A stretch of 64,000 nucleotides of DNA, taken from NCBI GenBank assembly GCA_034387635.1, contig JAOANU010000008.1, positions 930,001-994,000 on the forward strand, written 5' to 3'. Each line of letters begins with the position of its first letter. Position 1 is the first letter of the stretch. Under the pieces are notes generated by a model. The model was not told the origin of the DNA. It did no database searches and saw nothing but the letters and a program-made list of their open reading frames with translations. The position numbers and the translations under genes are program-made. Below are positions 11,696 to 22,987 of this stretch, in pieces. The DNA is from Rhodosporidiobolus odoratus. Taxonomy: Eukaryota; Basidiomycota; Microbotryomycetes; Sporidiobolales; Sporidiobolaceae.

Positions 11696-14206
11696 ATGCC
11701 CAAACCGAATATCGACTACTCCCTCTACTACGTGACAGGACGAAGCCTGCTCCCGCCCACGCCGTCAGGATACACCGGACCGTCCGGCGAATACTACCTT
11801 CAGCATCTGGAGGAAGCTTTGAAGGGCGGCGTTACCGTCGTTCAGGTTCGCGAAAAGGATACCGACGGAGGCGAGTTCCTGGAGATTGCACGGAGGAGCA
11901 AGGAGGTTTGTGACAAGGTATGTTACATTGTTGACACACTATGCCCTGCGAGCACGATTAGCGCTAGGGGAGGCGGAAAAGTACCCGCGGCTGGATGGGC
12001 AGACTGCGCGCGGCGCTATCCACAGGCGGAAAGCGAGGGTTGTGTGAGGAGTATTCTACTGCTCGAAGAGTGGAAGGACTGCTTGGTAGCCGCGTGGAGC
12101 TTGCCAGCAGGGCCCCAAGGCCGGACCTCCTCCCCCGTCATTTCTTTGCCTTCGCATCGCTCAGAACTAACCGCATGCATTCCTCTGTAGTACGACGTAC
12201 CGCTTTTCATTAACGATCGCCTTGATATCGCCCTTATTCTCAAAGCCCACCTTCACGTCGGTCAAACGGATCTTCCCTCGTCCCTCGCCCGGCAGCTTCT
12301 CGGCCCAGATGCTCTGATCGGCGTGTCTGTCAACACCGCTGAGGAGATGCAGATTGTCCTTGAAGAGGGAGTCGCCGACTATGTTGGCATTGGGCCGTGC
12401 TTCGGTACTCAAACTAAGAAGAATTTGAATCCGATCATGGGTCCGAGGGGAGTTCGAGGAATCCTCGAAGTTTTGGGAGAGAGCAAAGTCAAGGCGGTCA
12501 TCATCGGTTCGTCCATTCATTTCCAACAACAATGGCTGTGGTATCGATAAAACGGCGGTTAACCGATTTCTCCTCTCCATCTTTCTTCGATTACGTCTTG
12601 CAGGAGGTATCACCCCATCAACGATCTCGAACGTCCTCCGGCAAACTCCCGCGCCCTTGCCGTCAGGCGGCTACCGAGCCCTGGACGGTCTCGCCGTCGT
12701 TTCCTCCATTGCCGCCTCTTCCACCCCCGAAACGGCTTCGCTGGAGCTAAAGTCGCTTTGGGACAATCGGGTAAAGTACGAGACTCGGGCGCTTGACGGC
12801 GGTGCTGCAATGAGTGCGGAAGATGTGGTACAGAAGGCAGCGGAGATGCTGGCGCTACTGCGAGAAGGAAGTAGGAAACCGCTGGTTCATCACATCACGG
12901 TTAGCCCCAGTCCTTTCGAGATAGCGTTTGCGTAAGTCTCACATCTATCCATTCCCGCAGAATCAAGTGGTCATGAACGATACAGCGGTCCGTCTTTCCT
13001 CCATACTGTCCCTTCTCCTCGACATGCCTGACATAGCTAGTCCTGCTGTAGAACCTTACCCTCGCCCTCTCCGGCTCACCAATCATGTCCTCCTCACCCG
13101 ATGAAGCACCTCACCTCTCAAAGCTTATTTCATGTCTACTTCTCAACCTCGGGACGATTACGGAAGCCCAGATCGCGGCGCAGAAGATTGCGGGAGCAGC
13201 AGCGAATGTTAATGGCAGACCGATCGTTTTCGACCCGGTCGGTGTCGGGGCGACTGAGTACCGGAAGAAGAGCGCGAGTGGTACGTTGCATCTCTTCTAC
13301 ATGACCGCTGTCACCCTTTCGCTCCGGTATTACTCCTCGAGATGTCGCACTAGCCGGTCGATCGATCTACTCTTCTGCAGACCTCCTGAATGCCTGCCAT
13401 GTCGCCATCATCAAGGGGAATGCCGGCGAGATTGGCGCTCTGGCTGGACTGTCCGAAGTCAAGGCGCAAGGCGTCGACAGCATAGGAAGCGGGTTCAAAG
13501 ATCCGGCTACGGTGGTCAAGACGTTGGCAGCAAGGGAAAGTGCGTGGTACTTCCTCCAGCCCAGATCCTCTGCCCTGTTCACGCTGCGCTTATCTGACCA
13601 CTTGTCGTTTGCGCTGCTCGTTCTTTGTTTTCGCTGCGCTCTCGGTAAGCGCAGAAGTCACCGTCGCCATGTCCGGTCCGGTCGATTACATTTCAGACGG
13701 CAAGCTTGTTTTCGCGATTGAGAACGGCAGTCATTGGCAGGAGAAGATCACCGGGAGTGGGTGTATGGCAAGCTCGTACGTTTCCATTCCCGGTCCTTTC
13801 GCCTTCTCCCTCCTCGCGACGCATGTTCTCACCGCTACTTGTCGGGGATGATGTAGAGCTGTCGCTGTCTTTGCTGGTTTGAAACACGAGAGCGGAGCAT
13901 TGGTAGCGGCTTTAGCTGGGTATGTTGTCTGCCCCTCTCGCTCTTACAGATCTGTAGGCAGTGTTGACGTTTGCCCTTATTGCTTTACACTCCCTATACC
14001 TCGACACTATCCTCATTTTTCGCCCATGCCGAACTGTCGTCTTCCGCCCGATGTTCAGGCTGCTCGCCATCAATATCGCCGCCGAGAAAGCCGCCGCTCT
14101 GCCTTCAGTTCATGGTCCTAACTCTTTCCGCGCCGCACTGATCGACGAGTGCTTCAACTTGAAGCCGGAAGATGTTAGGGAGAGGGCGAAAGTCAGGCGG
14201 GTATAG
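11696..14206 (+). CDS. THI6: Bifunctional thiamine-phosphate synthase / hydroxyethylthiazole kinase
   Basis: Exons 11696-11917, 12191-12506, 12604-12899, 12961-12987, 13052-13280, 13381-13539, 13655-13775, 13857-13919, 14059-14206; 526 residues, close to yeast Thi6 (540). The N-terminal half is the TIM-barrel synthase that joins HMP-pyrophosphate and thiazole phosphate: VVQVREKD near residue 50, LFINDRLDIAL, HVGQTDLP, VGIGPCFGTQTK. The C-terminal half is the thiazole kinase: NDTANLTLALSGSPIMS near 275-290, FDPVGVGATEYR, IIKGNAGEI, and the active-site loop ITGSGCMAS with Cys near 453. Together they supply the last condensation step and thiazole salvage in thiamine synthesis. Exon 4 is only 27 bp and lies inside the kinase substrate site. 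The last intron is placed so that ALAG joins LLAINIAAEKA. The 273-bp first intron has no recognisable TPP riboswitch. Confidence 0.95.
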
Positions 14207-14857
14207 GTGACGAAGGAGGAAAGGAACGGAAGAATAGAAAAGCAGACCTAGCCCCGCCGCGGGGCAGTGGTGAAGCATAGAAGATGGGAAAGTGATATGA
14301 TACTCTCTTCGCCTTTGCTGCCGAGACATGAAAAGCAAAGCTCGAAAAATGAGAAGACTTGCATAAGGCTAGTACGACAACGAGAGAACCAGCTACCGAT
14401 GTTACGAGTGATACGATAGGACAGGACAGAAAGGGCGTAGGGTAGGGGGTGGACAACAACAGGCAGATCATATGAGACGATGAGGGAGTACTAAACAGAG
14501 TGGGGAGAGCTAGACAAAGCGGAGACGAAAGATCCTACTGATCTGACAGGACAGAGAGGCGCGGGCGAGCTGACAGCGAGGCGGCGTCTTTTGAGAGGGA
14601 AAAGGGCGAGGGGCGGGTTAAGGTGAGGTGGATGAGGGGAGAAGGTGCATTCGGGTGTTAGGAGGGTCGACGGGACGGTTCAGAGAGGGGAGAGAGGAGA
14701 GGAGAGTTGGAGAGGAGAAGCTTCGAGCTGAGTTGGGCTGTGAAGAGAAAAAGTAAATCAGAGGATATTCATAGGAAAGAGCGACCGTGAGACGGGCCGG
14801 GAGAGAACACGAAAATGAGACTCACCATCAGTTCCGAGCGGATGAGCCGGAAGACCT
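14207..14857. other. Convergent intergenic region, purine-rich
   Basis: This lies between the 3' ends of THI6 and the minus-strand membrane protein gene. The plus strand is strongly purine-rich (many GAGAGG runs). No gene is seen. It should hold both 3' untranslated regions. Confidence 0.45.
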
Positions 14858-16061
14858 TTACTCAAGGTCAACGCCACCGAAAGGACGGTTGAGGTGACCG
14901 ACGGTGGCAGGGAAAGCAGCGCCAAGGAACCCGCCGTAGTCCGCCAATCCGACCTGAATAGTGTCAGCAGAGACGGCGACGGTGACGAGGCGAGAAGGGG
15001 CGGTCGTCATGCCGGTCATGCCGCCAGGGGTGCAGCAGCCACTTCCGCAGCAGTGGCGAGTGGTGGGAAGCACAAGGACGCGCTTCTGCTGCTTGATGGC
15101 GATAATGGCGCGGAAGTTGTGGGCGACAAAGGTGAGAAAGCCGGCGAGCAGGAAGCTGACACTGCCGATGAGAATGTAGTCGGTGATGGGGAGGTCAGGT
15201 TGGGTGGAGTGGACAGGCTCGGTGGGGGGAGAGCTGCAGGGAAAGGACGGCGAGTCAGCGTCGAACGTGCAGAAGCGGCACGAGAGAGTAAGAACCGAGG
15301 AGGAAACGTACCTAGCAGACTCGTCGCCAGCGGAATCTTGCGCGACAGCATCGCGGCGCTCGAGGCGGGAGACAGGTGCCTCGACGGTAGTCTTGGTTGT
15401 GGTGATCCTGCCGGTTTGCCGGGGGGCGAGACAGTCGGCGTGGTAGATCGCGTCGGCAGCACTGAGACCGAAGAGGAAGGGGTCGACGTCGGCTGTGAAA
15501 GAACAGAAGAAGAAGTGTCAGGGAAAAGCGAAAAAATCGGAGTGAAATAAGAGTAAACGTACCTTGCTTGCCTTGGCCGACAGCCTTGAGGGTGTTGTCC
15601 TTGACCTTGGCGAGGGCCGAGATGGCGAGGTCGAATGCCTCGTTGGCCTTGTCAGGGGAGGTGGACGCAATGATCTCGGCAGCTGTGGGAAGGAGGAAAG
15701 GTCAGCTCATCCGGGTAAAATGGAAGTGCTGAGATAAAGAGGAAAGGGAGCGTACCCTCACGGCCGAAGATCTCCTCGTAGTCAACCTCGAAGATGGTCG
15801 CATCCGAGTCGGAAAACGTGGACTTGAGGTTCTTGCCGAGGTCGACGATCGGGAAGCCGATGACCTTGCGAGAGGCTTTTGGAAAGAAGAGCAAAGTCAG
15901 CGGACTAGACACGATGGAAAAGGAGAGAGAACAAGGAATGAAGAGAGAGACGCACCCTTGTAGCCAACCTTGGAGAAGTGCTTGCCTGAAGCGGGCGCGG
16001 CGGCAGCGAGGGAGAAGAGGGAGAGAAGGAGGGAAAGGGTAATGAGCTTGATAGCGATCAT
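14858..16061 (-). CDS. Predicted secretory single-pass membrane protein, unknown function
   Basis: Exons on the minus strand: 16061-15956, 15875-15756, 15682-15563, 15492-15312, 15233-14858; 300 residues. I do not recognise the family. The start MIAIKLITLSLLLSLFSLAA is a typical cleavable signal peptide ending at a run of Ala. A hydrophobic segment near residues 195-216 (YILIGSVSFLLAGFLTFVA) looks like one transmembrane helix, followed by a basic stop-transfer stretch (RAIIAIKQQKR). The lumenal part is about 170 residues and ends in a Ser/Thr/Pro-rich linker. The cytosolic tail has a Cys/Gly patch (CCGSGCCTPGGMTGM) that could be lipid-modified or bind metal. A type I membrane protein of the secretory pathway or cell surface is the best reading. 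The frame is open further upstream, but the downstream ATG gives the clean signal peptide. Confidence 0.8.
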
Positions 16062-19000
16062 GTTGTAAGGTAGTGGGAGTGAGTGAGTGTGAGTGAGTGT
16101 GAGAGAGTGTGTGAGTGGACTCGGCAAGAGAGTATGGAGTGAAGTGGTGAAGAGAGAAGAGAAAGGCTACGAGCCAGAATGGCCCGCTCTTATAGCCTCA
16201 CCGTCAGGGACAGCAGGAATCCAATCAACGGAAGCGCAGGCGCCGTCGTCCTGCAGGAGGACGGCTAAGAGTGGAGGTCATCCAAAAAGCGAAGAGAGTG
16301 GGGTCATCACATTCGCTTTTGACGCGCCGACACCGAGCACCTCCTCGCTTCCTAGCTCTAGCTGTACGTACGCCTTTCATGTACAAAGCGTGTCGGAACG
16401 TGTCGTGATTATAGGAGGGAGGGGGGTGAAAAGCTGGTATCGATCTGACGTCGAGTTGGCGAGAAAACGCGCTCCGAAGCTGAAAAAGGGAAGTGTGATG
16501 GCGAGACGCTTCATGCTGGGCGTCGTGGGGGCGTCCTCGACGCAGGAAACGCATCACGGCGCCAATCTAGAGTCGGTTGGAAGGCAAAAGACCCTCAGCT
16601 GTCTACGGGCGAGACTGAGAAAAGCGTTACGCCGACGGGCAACCGCGAGGAAAAGAGGGAAATGACGGTGACTCGTCTCGGACGCGATGGACGGTGACTG
16701 AAGGGTCCAGTCGCTCGAGTAGACCTAGTAGGAGATAATGTCGAAGAGGAAACGGCGGCAGCGTTGCAGATCTGCGCGCACTACAGCTTCATCACCGCTG
16801 AAGTGGGTAGGCGAGATCAGAGGTGTCAGCTAGTACTCTTGCGCTCACTCTTGACGCAAGAGGCTCGATGAAGATGGACAGGACTAAGTACTCACCTCAT
16901 CCGCCAGCGCCCCCCAGCCCGGGACTGCTCCAACAGGCAGGTCACCCGACCATACTCGGTACAAGCTCTGGCCACCTCCCACTCCCTCTCCCGAGTCTGT
17001 CTGCCTGCGGTACTGTTGCCAGCTGTAAAGAGGGGTGATGAAACCGTGTTGACGGTCTGTCGAGCTGAGACCGCGCGAGGCGAGAGAAACACTGTCGGTG
17101 GAAGCAATCTGAAGCTTGTAGCGGCGGACCGTGTCCTTAAGTGTTGTAGCACAAAGTCGACAATCAAGAGGAGGTGAGAGAAGGAGGGAGGTGGCGCGTG
17201 GGCGCGAGAAACGGGCGAAAGTCCGCGGGCAGAAACCGACCTCGGCCAAACATGTTGGCTCATTCGAGGCCAGCCTGACGAGCCGGAGGTCCTCGAGGGG
17301 CTTCGTTCCCCTGCGCGTCCCCGCGAGACAGCACGGGCGAGTCGTGGGAACGCCGCCGGCCTCTTCGGCCTATTCGTGAGAAAAGGGAAGAAAAAGCTGC
17401 GAGGGGGAAGCGATTCATTGTCAGAGTCCATTTGCGTCGCCTGCAGTCGGCCAGTCAGTACCTTGTCAGCTGCTCGTTACCCCGAGGGAGAACGGGAAGA
17501 GGCTTCGGTTGCGCTGAGAAGCGGGACGGCGTGAAGAACGTCCGCTTGTGTGAAATTCGATTTGCGAAGGTTAGCCGTGACTGCTCTGAACGAGGCAGTA
17601 GGTACTATAGTCAGTCCACTGCATCTCCCTTGAGTAAGACAGGTGTAGCGGCTGTGTGGGGGAAGAAGCATCAGGAAATCTACAGCCTGCGCAAGTAGAA
17701 AGGGAAAAAAGGAAATGCGAGCGCACCTCGAGATGCCCACTCTGCTTCCTTCCCTGACCGTATGCACGCTACACCGCAGAGCCCACTTTTCCTGCCATCT
17801 CGCCGTCCTCACCTTGCCGTGACGGAAGGGCAGGGCCGTCAGTGACACACCTGTGTCTCGTCCTCGCCAGCCAGCAAGTACCGCTGTGCTGGACAGCCCG
17901 GTCCTCCTGCACGCTGCACCTTCCGAGCGAGTTGAGTGCTGTCCCTCTGGTGTGCGCGAGGCCCCGAATCGACAGGTCGGGTGAGCCGCTCGAGCCTCCG
18001 ACGAGGTCGAAAGGAGAGGAAGGCGAAGGCGGCTGGGGTGGTGCTGTTGGGTCGGACGGGCTTCAGTCGTTGCCTAGTGCGTGCAGCTACCTGGGTAGCG
18101 CGGTCAAAGCAGTCGAAGCTGTAGCAAGTTAAGAGCTGGAGGAGAGGAGGAGGAGAACCAACAACTTCTCATCTTGATTTCCTTTCATCTCCCGTCGATC
18201 TCGCTTTCTGATGAGCTGACAGCGTTCCATGAAGCTATAGTATCCTCAGCAAGCCCGTACTACAGCCTCAACCGTCCGCCTCCTCCGCTCGACCCCCTCC
18301 GCCCAGCTCGACCTCCTGTTTTTCTTCACCCCTCAACTAGCAAACGGCGCAGCTTCCAAAGAGCGGACAAGACTGTACCTGCGAGTCAAGGCTTCTGTCG
18401 CGGGCTATTACAGGGAAAAAGGGTGCTGTCTCCACGAAGCAGCAGCCGGTATCCGCTTGCGAGACAAAGTTGTGACCTTCGCAAACTCTTGTCAACGCTT
18501 TCTCCCTCTGCGGTTTCTTGACGTATCTGACTCCTTCGTGGGCGCGATAGATACACGTGTATGCCTCCGTCCGGCGGAACAGAGCGAGTGATAAAGCGCA
18601 AGTAGCTCGAATTCATCTTTGTCGTTTCAATAGGTTCTAATCTTCCCACGGGACCAGACAGAAGCATGTGTCACCTCCCAGCACCGATGGTGAGTTACTA
18701 CTCTACTGTGCACCGGCAGAGCACGAGGCTCGTAGACGCCCTCCGCTACAGACTCGGGCCTCTTAAATGCTCGGTCGACTCGCTTCGCATGATGGACCGA
18801 GAAGATCCAGCCCACGAACACGACCTTCCTTTCCACAACCTCACCTCCCGTCGTAGATGAGTATGTAAGCCAAACAAAGAAGGTACGCACGGAAAGGAGT
18901 AAGAGACTGAGAAAGAAGCGCAGATTGCTTCTTTGGCCGTTGTTAGACAGCTGTCAAGTATGTCGACTAGCACGATGCTGAGCTTGCACCAAAGTCACAG

Positions 19001-20621
19001 CAGAGCGGTAGCGAGTAGGGCTGGTCCAGCCTCTGCCCGCGTGAACAAGCAAGGAAACCGGAGGAAAGCGAAGGAAAGCACACGACCTTGACACCCGAGG
19101 GAGGCAGTGTGTCGAGTACCGCATCGGAGTGGGCATGCGATACCTACAAGGCGCCAGGACACGTGAAGAGCGGAAGATGCAGAGCGGATCCCTCAAGTGG
19201 AATGTCAAAAAAGGCTCAAGTGTTGGTAGGAATTTGACAACAACAAAAAAGCTCACAGCGTGACCCAGTCCTGTATCTTGCGAAAAGCGGTACATCCTGT
19301 CGCATACGAGTGAGCGCAGGCGAAAGTCGAAGCGACGAGGTCGTGGTCGAAACCCGAAGTTGACCAAACCTTCCTTTAATTGTTTGTGCCGTCGCGGGGG
19401 CGAATCAAGGGGGTCGACCTCGCTCTTCTCGCTCGCGCTACTTAGCCTGACTGTGCTGCTGCTGGCCTACACATCTCGCTTGGACAAGAGCGCTGCGGCT
19501 GTCCCTTCATCCATCCGACCTGTCCTCGCCGAATTCGCTCATCAATTCGACAGGACCGTCTCGCCGCAAGCACGACCGTTGATGGCGTTGTTGAGTAGGC
19601 GGGGCCGAGACAGAGTACGAGTTATCCCGGCGCAAGAAGGCGGGCACGGCGAGATTGAATGCGAGTAGTCCGTCCGTGTTCGCGGCGAGAGGGACGAGGA
19701 GGATGCCCGAGGGTGGTGTCATGGGCTGGTCGGCGGAGGGCGTGAGCGGCATGCGTCTGTGCCGTCCTCATGGCCACAGCTGTCGCCACGGATATACTAC
19801 ACGCAAGGGGAACAAGCGGTGGAAGCGATTCGAGGAAGGGGAAGCGGAGGGGAGGAAAGGACTCAGAAATGGCTGGCGGGTCAGCATCAGCTTCGACACT
19901 CCTACATCTCTTTCCCTCCCGCCACAGTCTGCTGGAGGTGCCGAGGCGAGCAGCGTTGGGTGCGGAGAGATCGGAGCGAGGAAGGGAAGCGAGCGAGGGA
20001 GAGGCGATGGTGAATGGTCTGGCGGGTCGCTTAGCCTTGGTACGTCCAAGCTCTTGCCCCTCTCAGCCACTCAAGCAGGGAGAGGCGTGGTGAAGCGAGA
20101 TGTTGAAGGACGAGCGAGGTCGAGGAGGAGAAGAACACGCTTCCCTTGCTCTATGCGTCCTCTGACGGGGTGACTGGACTTGCACGGTGTTCTACTGACT
20201 GCTACGCGTGTACTGATCCACTCTTCTCGCCTGTCAGTGCAGTGGATCCTCTGTTCCTGACCTCACTTCATCTCGCTCAACTTCCACTCGTCCTCCACTG
20301 TCCGTTCTTCGCTTTTCCGCCTGACAGAACTCGCAGGAATGCGGGAAATACGCTCTACAGTACAGCGCGTCAGTCCTTTACCCCAACCGGGCAAGGCTTT
20401 GCACCCGCAGGATGCTCCTGCTTCCCCGCACCATTGGCTTTGTGACGGCTGTCGAACTGCAGGAATGAAAACTGGCTAGGCTTTGCTCTGCTTGGGCCGG
20501 TGGTTTGTTGGGTCGACCCAGCTGCTCTCTGCTTCTCGTTTTCTCTTTCCTCACTCACTCTCGAGATCTCCCGCTCCTCGTCTTCATTCTCCGAAGAAAA
20601 CTTTTTCAATCCAACTCTTCA
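16062..20621. other. Long gene-poor stretch; right part is the left inverted-repeat arm
   Basis: No gene was supported over these 4.5 kb. The first 1.1 kb is unique sequence upstream of the membrane protein gene. From 17154 it belongs to the inverted repeat. Several open frames of 60-130 codons occur on both strands and most have counterparts in the other arm. The duplication alone explains that, and at least one pair (minus frame 16892-17431 and its partner) differs by a frame shift. A small undetected gene remains possible, for instance at 19360-19668 on the plus strand, which has a hydrophobic stretch. Confidence 0.4.
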
Positions 20622-21505
20622 ATGGCTTCCTTCACTTCCTCTGCTTTCATTCTCACCATCTCCGAGTCGACTCAGATCGACACCCACCAAGCTCAGGTCC
20701 ACCCTCACCCCGCTCACCAGCCTGTCCACGTTCAGTGCGCCCCATTCCAGTCTCCCCTCGCCTCGCTCCCCGGTTCCGCCTTTGCCCACCTCGCCCTCGA
20801 CTTTGACGACGCCTACACCGGCGACTATGTCGAAGAGGATGAAGAGGACGACAGCACCGGCATCATGGCTTGCTGGGACGAGCCCGTGACCTCAAAGCTC
20901 GACTTCAAGGAGGACGACAACGAGGAGTTCCACCTCCGTACCACCGTCGTTCCCGCCGTCGAGCGCGTCAAGGGCTACGAGACGATTAAGAAGGTGATGA
21001 GCAAGGTCTTTCGTGCGTCTTTCTCCTATCTTTCCCATCTTGTCTCTCACTAAGCTTCCTCCGCTAACATCGAATGATCTTCTCCCTTTTAGGCACTCCC
21101 CTCCGCCGTCTTCATCGCCGCACCACTCCTTCTGCCATCCACGTCTCCACTGGTAACAAGGTCCACGAGCCCTTCCCGCCGCTCTCCGTCAACCAGGTCG
21201 TCGGATACCTTCCCACCTCGTCCTCGACCGCCCTTGTCGAGACTGACGACATGCTCTTCCTCGCCGCCTCGGCCGCCAAGCTTCGCCGTCGCGCTCCGGT
21301 CATGAAGCGCAACCAGTCGGGCACCACCATGGCTTCCGACTCCGCTCGTCCCTCCATCGTTCGAACCGAGTCGGACAACACCCTCTTCAGTTCCGACTCA
21401 ACCACTCCTTCCTCTTTCTCCACCTTCTCCCTTGCCGACTCTACCAAGGCGACTACCCCTCGTCGCGCTCTCGGTTTCGGTGAGGGCGAGAAGGCGTGGT
21501 GGTGA
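20622..21505 (+). CDS. Unrecognised protein, copy 1 of an inverted duplicate
   Basis: Exons 20622-21012 and 21093-21505; 267 residues. I do not recognise the family. The protein has a Gln/His/Pro-rich start, an acidic middle (GDYVEEDEEDDSTGIMACWD near residue 68), a short basic segment (LRRLHRRTTP) after the intron, and then VGYLPTSSSTALVETDDMLF. The C-terminal third is Ser/Thr-rich with several SP/TP-type sites and ends in GEGEKAWW. No signal peptide or membrane helix is present. It could be a small regulatory or scaffold protein, but nothing specific can be claimed. A second copy at 36992-37876 encodes the same length with only six amino-acid differences. Both copies keep the intron and all splice signals, so both look functional. 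A pyrimidine-rich tract precedes the ATG, as in highly expressed genes. Confidence 0.88.
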
Positions 21506-21682
21506 TTGGTAGTCGACGTCCTTTCTTTTCCCCTTGCTTTCTCTTTCTCTTCTTATCTTCCCCTCATCGTAAGTGAGTATGTTGTTGTCCCCACTTCGTA
21601 GGTTCCCATTCCCTTCCCGTTCTTCCTCTCTCTCATCTCGTCATTCACCAGGGCCCTTCTGCGGACCCTTTAATCGTGGCTT

Positions 21683-21684
<2 letters not shown>

Positions 21685-21712
<28 letters not shown>
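21685..21712 (+). repeat. 28-base poly-C tract
   Basis: An uninterrupted run of 28 C residues lies about 180 bases downstream of the duplicate gene, inside the left arm. The other arm has a mixed 16-base tract (TTTCCCC inside) at the matching place. It is either a real homopolymer expansion or an assembly artefact. Confidence 0.9.
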
Positions 21713-21713
<1 letters not shown>

Positions 21714-22171
21714 TATCTCCCTGTCGTTGTTAGCCAAAAGTAGTAGTCCTAGCCATAGCAATCTGATCCACATTCTCATGATCCGCCTGCTGTTTGCTCG
21801 AGAGTCCTGCCGCGGTCTCTCTCGTGCCGTATGCTGATACTGCCTTGCTTTCGGCACGCAACGTTACATGGAGAACTAAGCATGCAGGACTACCTTCGCT
21901 CTATCCTGCACTGACCACCTCTCGAGTTCCAGGGCATGTCGTTATCGTTACAAAGCCGGTATAGGCAGAGGAATGAGACGAGAGAGCCCCAAGGAACAGC
22001 GATGCGAGAGGATCTGGCTTGGAATGGGATGTCAGTACGGAGAACCACCAGTTGCAGCGTTGATCTACAGCAAGGAGAATCGTACGGTGGCCTACGGGTA
22101 TAGTCAGGTTAACGAGACTGGCGGAGGAGAAAAGAGAGGAAACCCACGACGGACGGGACCTACTCAACTAC

Positions 22172-22860
22172 CTATACCTTGTGCCCATCCTCCCCCTCGT
22201 CTTCAGCAGCTGGCACGAGCTCATCCCCTACGTACATCCCGATTGCGGCGAAGGCACCGAGGGCGAGCCAGAAGTAGAGGCGGACGTTCCAGGGCAGGAC
22301 TGCATTGGCGAAGAGGGCGAGCATAAGGTGCAGCATTGAGGGTGGAGGCAGGCAGGGGAGCAAACGAAGACGAGGAAGAGGCGGCGAACGAGGGACCCAT
22401 GGGTCAGTACGTTTATTGAAGACAGAGAGGAAAGAGAAACCGGGAAATGAGAAAAGAGGTCAGGGGACAAGAAGCGCGACTCACCCAAATAGCTCTCAAA
22501 CACATTCCTCTGCCCCACCGTTTTCTTCCTCGCCTTAGCTACGTTCGGTGGTTCCCTATAAGGTGTGGGAGACTGCTTGTTCCAGGCGGTCCTTATCTTT
22601 TCCAATGCTGCTACGGTTCGTTGTGGTGGTGATATTGGCGATGGCGCATTTGGCGGGCCGGGTGAGCGCACCCAGGACGGTTGTGGTCGCTTCGCGGGGG
22701 GTGGCTGGGCTGTCGAGGGTGATGCTGAGGTGGCTGCGGAAGTCGGAGGATGAGAAGGAGAGGAAGGCGAGTCGGTTGAGAGCCAGCGGGACGCGCCGCA
22801 CGCGTGGCAAGTGCGCCTATACGGTGCTAGTCTCGCCATGGGTAGTAAGCTGCTGATCAT
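22172..22860 (-). CDS. Small predicted mitochondrial inner-membrane protein
   Basis: Exons on the minus strand: 22860-22485 and 22299-22172; 167 residues. The family is not recognised. The first 30 residues are rich in Arg, Ser and Ala without acids (MARLAPYRRTCHACGASRW), typical of a mitochondrial targeting peptide. A Pro/Ser-rich linker follows, then RNVFESYLVLPWNVRLYFWL across the splice junction and a single hydrophobic helix (WLALGAFAAIGMYVGDELV) near residues 133-152. The tail is short and acidic. This resembles small assembly or accessory proteins of respiratory-chain complexes, but I cannot assign one. A second Met at residue 8 could also be the start. It is divergently paired, 127 bases apart, with the mitochondrial sideroflexin gene, which supports a mitochondrial role. 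Confidence 0.75.
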
Positions 22861-22987
22861 GTTGAGTCAAACTGGAATCGAAGCGAGTTCTCCATTTCGG
22901 ACTTCTTGAATTGTTCTTCAACGGCTTCCATTCTCGTTTGTACCCAGTTTTGAGACGTGCAGAGAGGCTACCAAATCCATATCAAGC
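22861..22987. promoter_or_regulatory. Compact bidirectional promoter
   Basis: Only 127 bases separate two divergent start codons, both for predicted mitochondrial membrane proteins. Both promoters and leaders must lie here, so the two genes are probably co-regulated. No TATA box is evident. Confidence 0.6.

Larger units (their letters stand above)
17154..21783 (+). repeat. Left arm of a long inverted repeat
   Basis: These 4630 bases recur as the reverse complement of 36726-41302, with scattered substitutions and small indels. The outer edge is sharp: AAGTCGACAATCA is shared, then the two flanks differ. The inner edge is also sharp, after CATGATC at 21783. The arm carries one complete two-exon gene (20622-21505) with its upstream region. 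A 28-base run of C near the inner end replaces a mixed 16-base tract in the other arm. This is a segmental duplication in inverted orientation and not a transposon: no transposase or terminal repeat was seen. Confidence 0.93.

Noticed and set aside
11918..12190. TPP riboswitch in the long first intron of THI6
   Set aside because: Fungal thiamine genes often carry one, but the conserved CTGAGA and the other helix-junction sequences are absent. The intron is long without a recognisable riboswitch core.
16892..17431. 179-codon minus-strand frame at the arm edge
   Set aside because: Its counterpart in the other arm is frame-shifted relative to it and both run out at the arm boundary, which argues against a conserved protein.
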